Positions 60,655 through 64,000 of a stretch of 64,000 bases of DNA are shown here, piece after piece. The notes below the pieces were generated by a model. It saw only the letters and a list, made by a program, of their open reading frames with translations, made no database searches and was not told the origin of the DNA. This DNA is from Melioribacteraceae bacterium (lineage in GTDB: Bacteria > Bacteroidota > Ignavibacteria > Ignavibacteriales > Melioribacteraceae): the NCBI GenBank assembly GCA_022181065.1, contig BQMY01000076.1, positions 1 through 64,000 of the forward strand, given 5' to 3'. The translations under genes and the position numbers were made by a program. The first letter of the stretch is position 1; each line of letters begins with the position of its first letter.

Positions 60655-62493
60655 TTACATCCCGTATCTTACGTTCATTCTAAGATTTGTGCCCGGTTCA
60701 AACACTCGCATTCCCGAAGCAAACGGGTTTCTCAAATAACTTAAGTGCTGATAATACAATTCATTTGTTATATTCTCCGCCTCAAGTGAGAAAGTCACAT
60801 CACTAAACGAATACGACACACCCGCATCAAATTTATTAAACGCAGAGGTGCTTGTTTCACCAAGAAATTCATCCACTCTGGTCTGCGCGTTATTGTAAGT
60901 ATGTCGGATAAAAATATTGATTCCGCTGAACTCCGGCAGTTTAATCGTATTCTTCAACTGTAGGGGCTGAATTTCTGCTACCGGCCTGTCATCCGTTGTA
61001 TTCTGGGCGTAAGTATAATTAAGTTCACTATCTATATACTCCGATTGGAAGCCAATATTTACTCCCGCAAAGTACGCATTGATATTTTTATAAGTCAGAG
61101 CCGCTTTTGTAGTCATAACTTTGGTGAGTGAAACATAATTTGAGACATAATTACCGAAAACCTCAAAGTTTATTCTATCATAGATGAATGACGCGCGCAA
61201 TCCCGCTTTGAGTGGCTGATTCAATCCGGGATTTCCCGACCAATCCGGTTTTGCCGGAGGTTTTCCAACCGCGATAAAGAGCGCTTCGGTTTGCGGGGCT
61301 TCACTATTTACTTCAGCTATAAGTCCGTATCCCATTTTATCTGATAAAACTTTCGTATATGCTGCATTTAATCCGAAAGTTACAAATGCGGCTGTACTAT
61401 TAGCATCACTAACATACTTATCATAAAATGAAACTGTTGTCGGCTCAGCAATATCAAAATAAGAAACCCCTACTTTCCCTGATAAATCCAATCCGAAATA
61501 ATTCATTTCATGCAAAAGTGAAAATGCCGCGTTATTAACTCCCGGAATCAGATTATTCTCGAACAGATTGCCCATCGCCAGAATTTGGTTATCCGCTTTC
61601 CAGTTACGATAATAAAAATCATAGAAATGTCCCGTAACACCTACGGTCAAATTTTTAGCATCCGTTACCATAAGTCCGCCACCGGGTCTTAGAGTATTAT
61701 CCATCAAGTGAGATGTGTAATTGAAGTATGCCTTATGCCCTTTGTAGCTGACAAATCCGTTCGACACACGATTATATTTTTCATCCATCATAAGATACGG
61801 GAATGAAATATTCTCGTTATAAGCTCCCGATAAACCATATTTCATTTCACCTGTCTCACCGAGGAAACTTACTTCGCCAAGTTTATATTTGTAATCGTCA
61901 TTATACCCGTACAAATCTGAAAACTTTCTTGATTCCGCGTCTTCATATGGCAATCCTTCGGCGTACCTGAATGATATTCTATGATTAGATTTTTCTACAC
62001 TCACCGCTCCATCAATTCCCGACATTGCCGCTGCCTGATAAGTTAAACTGCTTTTTACCCTCAACGCGTCAGAAGGGGCTGAGCGTCTGAATTCAACTTT
62101 ACCTGCAAGTCCGCATTGATTTAATGAACCTGATTTACTTAATTCAACCGACTCCATATCCATCGGGTTTACCCTTGTTAAAGGGGAGTCCATCCTGTTC
62201 GGACACGCGCTGTGATATCTTTCTCCATCAACTACTACATTGATATCATCACGTTTAAAGCCGTCGCTGTAAATATCCTGAGCGAAAAAGACACCTTTCC
62301 TGATAAGGTTAAACCCGTTATTATTTAGTACAACACCGAGATTATCTTTATCCATCGGGTACATTCTGTCTGAAAGCGCAACTTTTTTGGATACTATTTC
62401 AACGGCTTCAAGATGATATACTTTTATGCTGTCTTTCTCCTGAGCGAACATAAGCACTGAGAGAAAGAGAAAAAGAATAAATTTGAATTTCAA
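60655..62493 (-). CDS. TonB-dependent receptor with OprC-type copper motifs
   Basis: 612 residues with a Sec signal (KFILFLFLSVLMFAQ), a plug domain (about 30-140) and a 22-strand barrel pattern ending in NLRMNVRYGM. Two motifs match the copper site of the Pseudomonas transporter OprC, which binds copper through CxxxM and HxM: here C97-P-N-R-M101 within VDGERYHSACPNRM, and H262-L-M264 within NYTSHLMDNTLR. It is therefore a good candidate for copper uptake. A small cysteine-bearing protein is encoded just upstream on the same strand. Confidence 0.88.
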   Translation of the reverse strand: MKFKFILFLFLSVLMFAQEKDSIKVYHLEAVEIVSKKVALSDRMYPMDKDNLGVVLNNNGFNLIRKGVFFAQDIYSDGFKRDDINVVVDGERYHSACPNRMDSPLTRVNPMDMESVELSKSGSLNQCGLAGKVEFRRSAPSDALRVKSSLTYQAAAMSGIDGAVSVEKSNHRISFRYAEGLPYEDAESRKFSDLYGYNDDYKYKLGEVSFLGETGEMKYGLSGAYNENISFPYLMMDEKYNRVSNGFVSYKGHKAYFNYTSHLMDNTLRPGGGLMVTDAKNLTVGVTGHFYDFYYRNWKADNQILAMGNLFENNLIPGVNNAAFSLLHEMNYFGLDLSGKVGVSYFDIAEPTTVSFYDKYVSDANSTAAFVTFGLNAAYTKVLSDKMGYGLIAEVNSEAPQTEALFIAVGKPPAKPDWSGNPGLNQPLKAGLRASFIYDRINFEVFGNYVSNYVSLTKVMTTKAALTYKNINAYFAGVNIGFQSEYIDSELNYTYAQNTTDDRPVAEIQPLQLKNTIKLPEFSGINIFIRHTYNNAQTRVDEFLGETSTSAFNKFDAGVSYSFSDVTFSLEAENITNELYYQHLSYLRNPFASGMRVFEPGTNLRMNVRYGM

Positions 62494-62537
62494 TTTTTCC
62501 TCCGTTATAAAATTAGTTATAGTTTTTTGATAGTAAA

Positions 62538-62924
62538 CTAAAACCTGGGAGGAGGTGAAGGGATTTCATCTGAGTAGGTTATGAGAGATGCATTTATATT
62601 GGTATATTTAATACTATTAGATATGGAACAGTTTGGAATATCTACCGATTTACCTGATAAATGATAAGATACAAGAACCGGTTTTACATCCGGTTTTTCT
62701 GAATTGTATTCACCATATTTCTGCTTCTTTACTGCTTCTTTCACCTGATTATTCAAATAGCAGCTGCCCATACAGAGATTTTCTTCGAGATCACGCTCTA
62801 CACAATAATTTTTAATAATTTCATCCAAATTGTAGTAATATTCAACGAAAGGCACGACCCAAAGATTATTCGTCAGCAAGTAGATTATAAGTAAAAGGAG
62901 AGATATTTTCTTGCGATAGCCCAA
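62538..62924 (-). CDS. Small protein with C-x-G-x-C-type motif next to the copper receptor
   Basis: 128 residues. A single membrane segment (ISLLLLIIYLLTNNLWVV) is followed by a periplasmic part with NYCVERDLEENLCMGSCYL, three cysteines in a pattern seen in short uncharacterised Bacteroidota proteins, and a proline-rich end PSPPPRF. Located 44 bases ahead of the receptor gene on the same strand, it is probably in its operon. A role in copper handling is inference from the neighbour and from the cysteines. Confidence 0.7.
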   Translation of the reverse strand: MGYRKKISLLLLIIYLLTNNLWVVPFVEYYYNLDEIIKNYCVERDLEENLCMGSCYLNNQVKEAVKKQKYGEYNSEKPDVKPVLVSYHLSGKSVDIPNCSISNSIKYTNINASLITYSDEIPSPPPRF

Positions 62925-63007
62925 TTATACGACCATTTGTCCCAAATTTATACTACAATAATACTATTTGAGTACAATATAATCAAGACGACCAGTATCA
63001 TTAAAAT

Positions 63008-63036
63008 AAAAACCCGGATTAAATTACCCGGGTTTT
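63008..63036 (-). terminator. Terminator of the MqnA/D-like gene
   Basis: AAAACCCGG (63009-63017) and CCGGGTTTT (63028-63036) pair over nine bases; on the minus strand the structure ends TTTTTATTTT, 12 bases past the stop codon. Confidence 0.75.
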
Positions 63037-63047
63037 ATAGAACAAAC

Positions 63048-63803
63048 TCACACAAAATTTACTTCAATTATATCTTTCAAGACTCCCTGATAAAAGGGCA
63101 TTCTGATCATCTCCTCGAAACCATTTATTTCATTTTCAGTAAGCTCAAAATATAACTGATTCAATTTAGATTTTATCATAGAAACAACTGATGCATCAAA
63201 TCCACTACTATCGAGGTATTTGCCAATGTTATCTTCTATTTTTTTATCGAGTGCGCTTAAACTTTTATTAAAGTCTTCTATCGCTTCTTTTGTTTTTGCC
63301 GCAACGAGATAGTTTACGTATGGAGCATCCAGCATATCGGCAACCTGATCAGAAAATGAAAGTCCCGATTTATACAAGTCATCTTCAAAGTTTTCTCCGC
63401 CGGCAATAATGTAGTTTTTATTTTCAAGATCAAGCTCGCCTGTATCGAGTGTTACAGTAATCTCTTTTTTCAGTTTTTCCTGAAAAATCAGCTTACTCAA
63501 GATTATATCATTGCTGGTCACATCACCCCGCATGAAAAAAGAATCGATAGCACCGCCACCATTAAAATATAAATAGCTGTTTGATAACTCTCCATCGAAA
63601 GAAATCGCTGCCTTTTTCGAAATGAAAAGCTCTTTATGCGTGAATAAATCGCATGAAGGTATAAGCGCAAGATCCAACTTTCCATCACTCAATTCTTTAG
63701 CGATCACCGCAGAAGACATTCCGCTTATTGCCGCCTGATATTTATCCGGAAGAGAAAAAGCAAAAATCGCGGCAAAAATATTTTGAGGTATTCCAAATTT
63801 CAT
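63048..63803 (-). CDS. Periplasmic-binding-fold protein resembling MqnA/MqnD
   Basis: 251 residues, ATG 63803, no signal peptide. KFGIPQNIFAAIF, then KELSDGKLDLALIPSCDL and GELSNSYLYFNGGGAID follow the strand order of the futalosine-pathway enzymes MqnA (chorismate dehydratase) and MqnD, which share the periplasmic binding protein fold. The similarity is weak and the C-terminal third (SLSALDKKIEDNIGKYLDSS) diverges, so it may be a paralogue with another substrate. Confidence 0.5.
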   Translation of the reverse strand: MKFGIPQNIFAAIFAFSLPDKYQAAISGMSSAVIAKELSDGKLDLALIPSCDLFTHKELFISKKAAISFDGELSNSYLYFNGGGAIDSFFMRGDVTSNDIILSKLIFQEKLKKEITVTLDTGELDLENKNYIIAGGENFEDDLYKSGLSFSDQVADMLDAPYVNYLVAAKTKEAIEDFNKSLSALDKKIEDNIGKYLDSSGFDASVVSMIKSKLNQLYFELTENEINGFEEMIRMPFYQGVLKDIIEVNFV

Positions 63804-63817
63804 ATTATATCCTGTTC

Positions 63818-63847
63818 AAAAAAAAAGCCGCTAAATTAGCGGCTTTT
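63818..63847 (-). terminator. Terminator behind rplS
   Basis: On the minus strand GCCGCTAATTTAGCGGC (63843-63827) is followed by nine T. It lies between rplS and the next gene downstream and is partly symmetric, so it may stop transcription from both sides. Confidence 0.85.
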
Positions 63848-63863
63848 GTAAATCCGTAAAATT

Positions 63864-64000
63864 TTATCTCTGGTTTTTATCTTTAATTCTCGCGGCTTTA
63901 CCAGATAGCTTCCTTAGATAATAAAGTTTAGCTCTTCTAACTTTACCTTCTCTCAACAATTCAATTTTAGCGATTTTTGGCGAATTAAAAGGAAATATTC
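63864..64000 (-). CDS. rplS: Ribosomal protein L19, C-terminal part (cut by the window edge)
   Basis: The 44 residues visible on the minus strand, from [20 protein letters not shown] through [19 protein letters not shown] to the stop at 63864-63866, are the conserved end of L19, which sits at the interface between the ribosomal subunits. The front of the gene is beyond the window. Confidence 0.96.
   Translation of the reverse strand, partial: IFPFNSPKIAKIELLREGKVRRAKLYYLRKLSGKAARIKDKNQR

Overview
The window comes from a Gram-negative bacterium of the Bacteroidota/Ignavibacteria side of the FCB group, most likely an Ignavibacteria-like genome. The reasons are: four large secreted proteins end in a type IX secretion (T9SS) sorting tail of the form N(Y/F)PNPFNPxT; there are lipoproteins with clear lipoboxes, an LptE-like LPS assembly protein, a TonB-dependent receptor and an ADP-heptose-type glycosyltransferase; haem is made from glutamyl-tRNA; and the DNA is AT-rich. 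This assignment is inference from gene content.

Layout. 1-8400 is an accessory region. It holds the tail of a TaqI/Eco57I-type restriction-modification enzyme, an unrecognised 830-residue protein that must be transcribed through a hairpin terminator, and then a compact run: ribbon-helix-helix protein, OB-fold-like protein, ArdC-type antirestriction protein (frameshifted), excisionase-type HTH protein, a palm-polymerase-like protein (frameshifted) and an HNH endonuclease. The run ends at a tRNA-Met-like 3' half and two 163-bp direct repeats around a GIY-YIG gene. 8469-25066 carries a Sel1 lipoprotein, signalling proteins (SpoIIE-type phosphatase, TPR histidine kinase), an M28 peptidase broken by a 19-bp tandem duplication, three T9SS cargo proteins, and a cell-wall pair (beta-lactamase-fold hydrolase and VanX-like dipeptidase). 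25067-25951 is a gene-free block of dispersed repeats.

25952-37201 is a co-directional housekeeping run: miaB, SPOR protein, metallo-beta-lactamase hydrolase, sigma-54 activator, lptE, glycosyltransferases, alkyladenine glycosylase, DUF3108 protein, CPBP protease and cdsA. It is followed by a mobile mystery A/B (HTH plus Fic) pair with its own promoter. 38444-45881 holds a truncated gene, a saccharopine dehydrogenase-type enzyme, an S41-like protein, mgsA, a PKD lipoprotein and a PAS/GAF histidine kinase.

46459-52927 is a haem cluster (ccsA/hemX-like, hemA, hemC, hemD, hemE, hemN; no hemB). Facing it on the minus strand, 58700 to 52924, is an aromatic amino-acid operon: pheA, aminotransferase, DAHP synthase, aroA, chorismate mutase, tyrA. 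The standout observation is in front of pheA: a TTGACA/TAATTT promoter, a 31-codon leader peptide with eleven Phe/Tyr codons, and a perfect hairpin with a T run. This is the layout of ribosome-mediated transcription attenuation responding to both phenylalanine and tyrosine.

The right end holds a T9SS protein, a TonB receptor with the CxxxM and HxM motifs of the copper transporter OprC together with a small cysteine-bearing protein, a protein resembling the MqnA/MqnD fold, and the end of rplS. Several families of palindromic intergenic repeats recur through the window.
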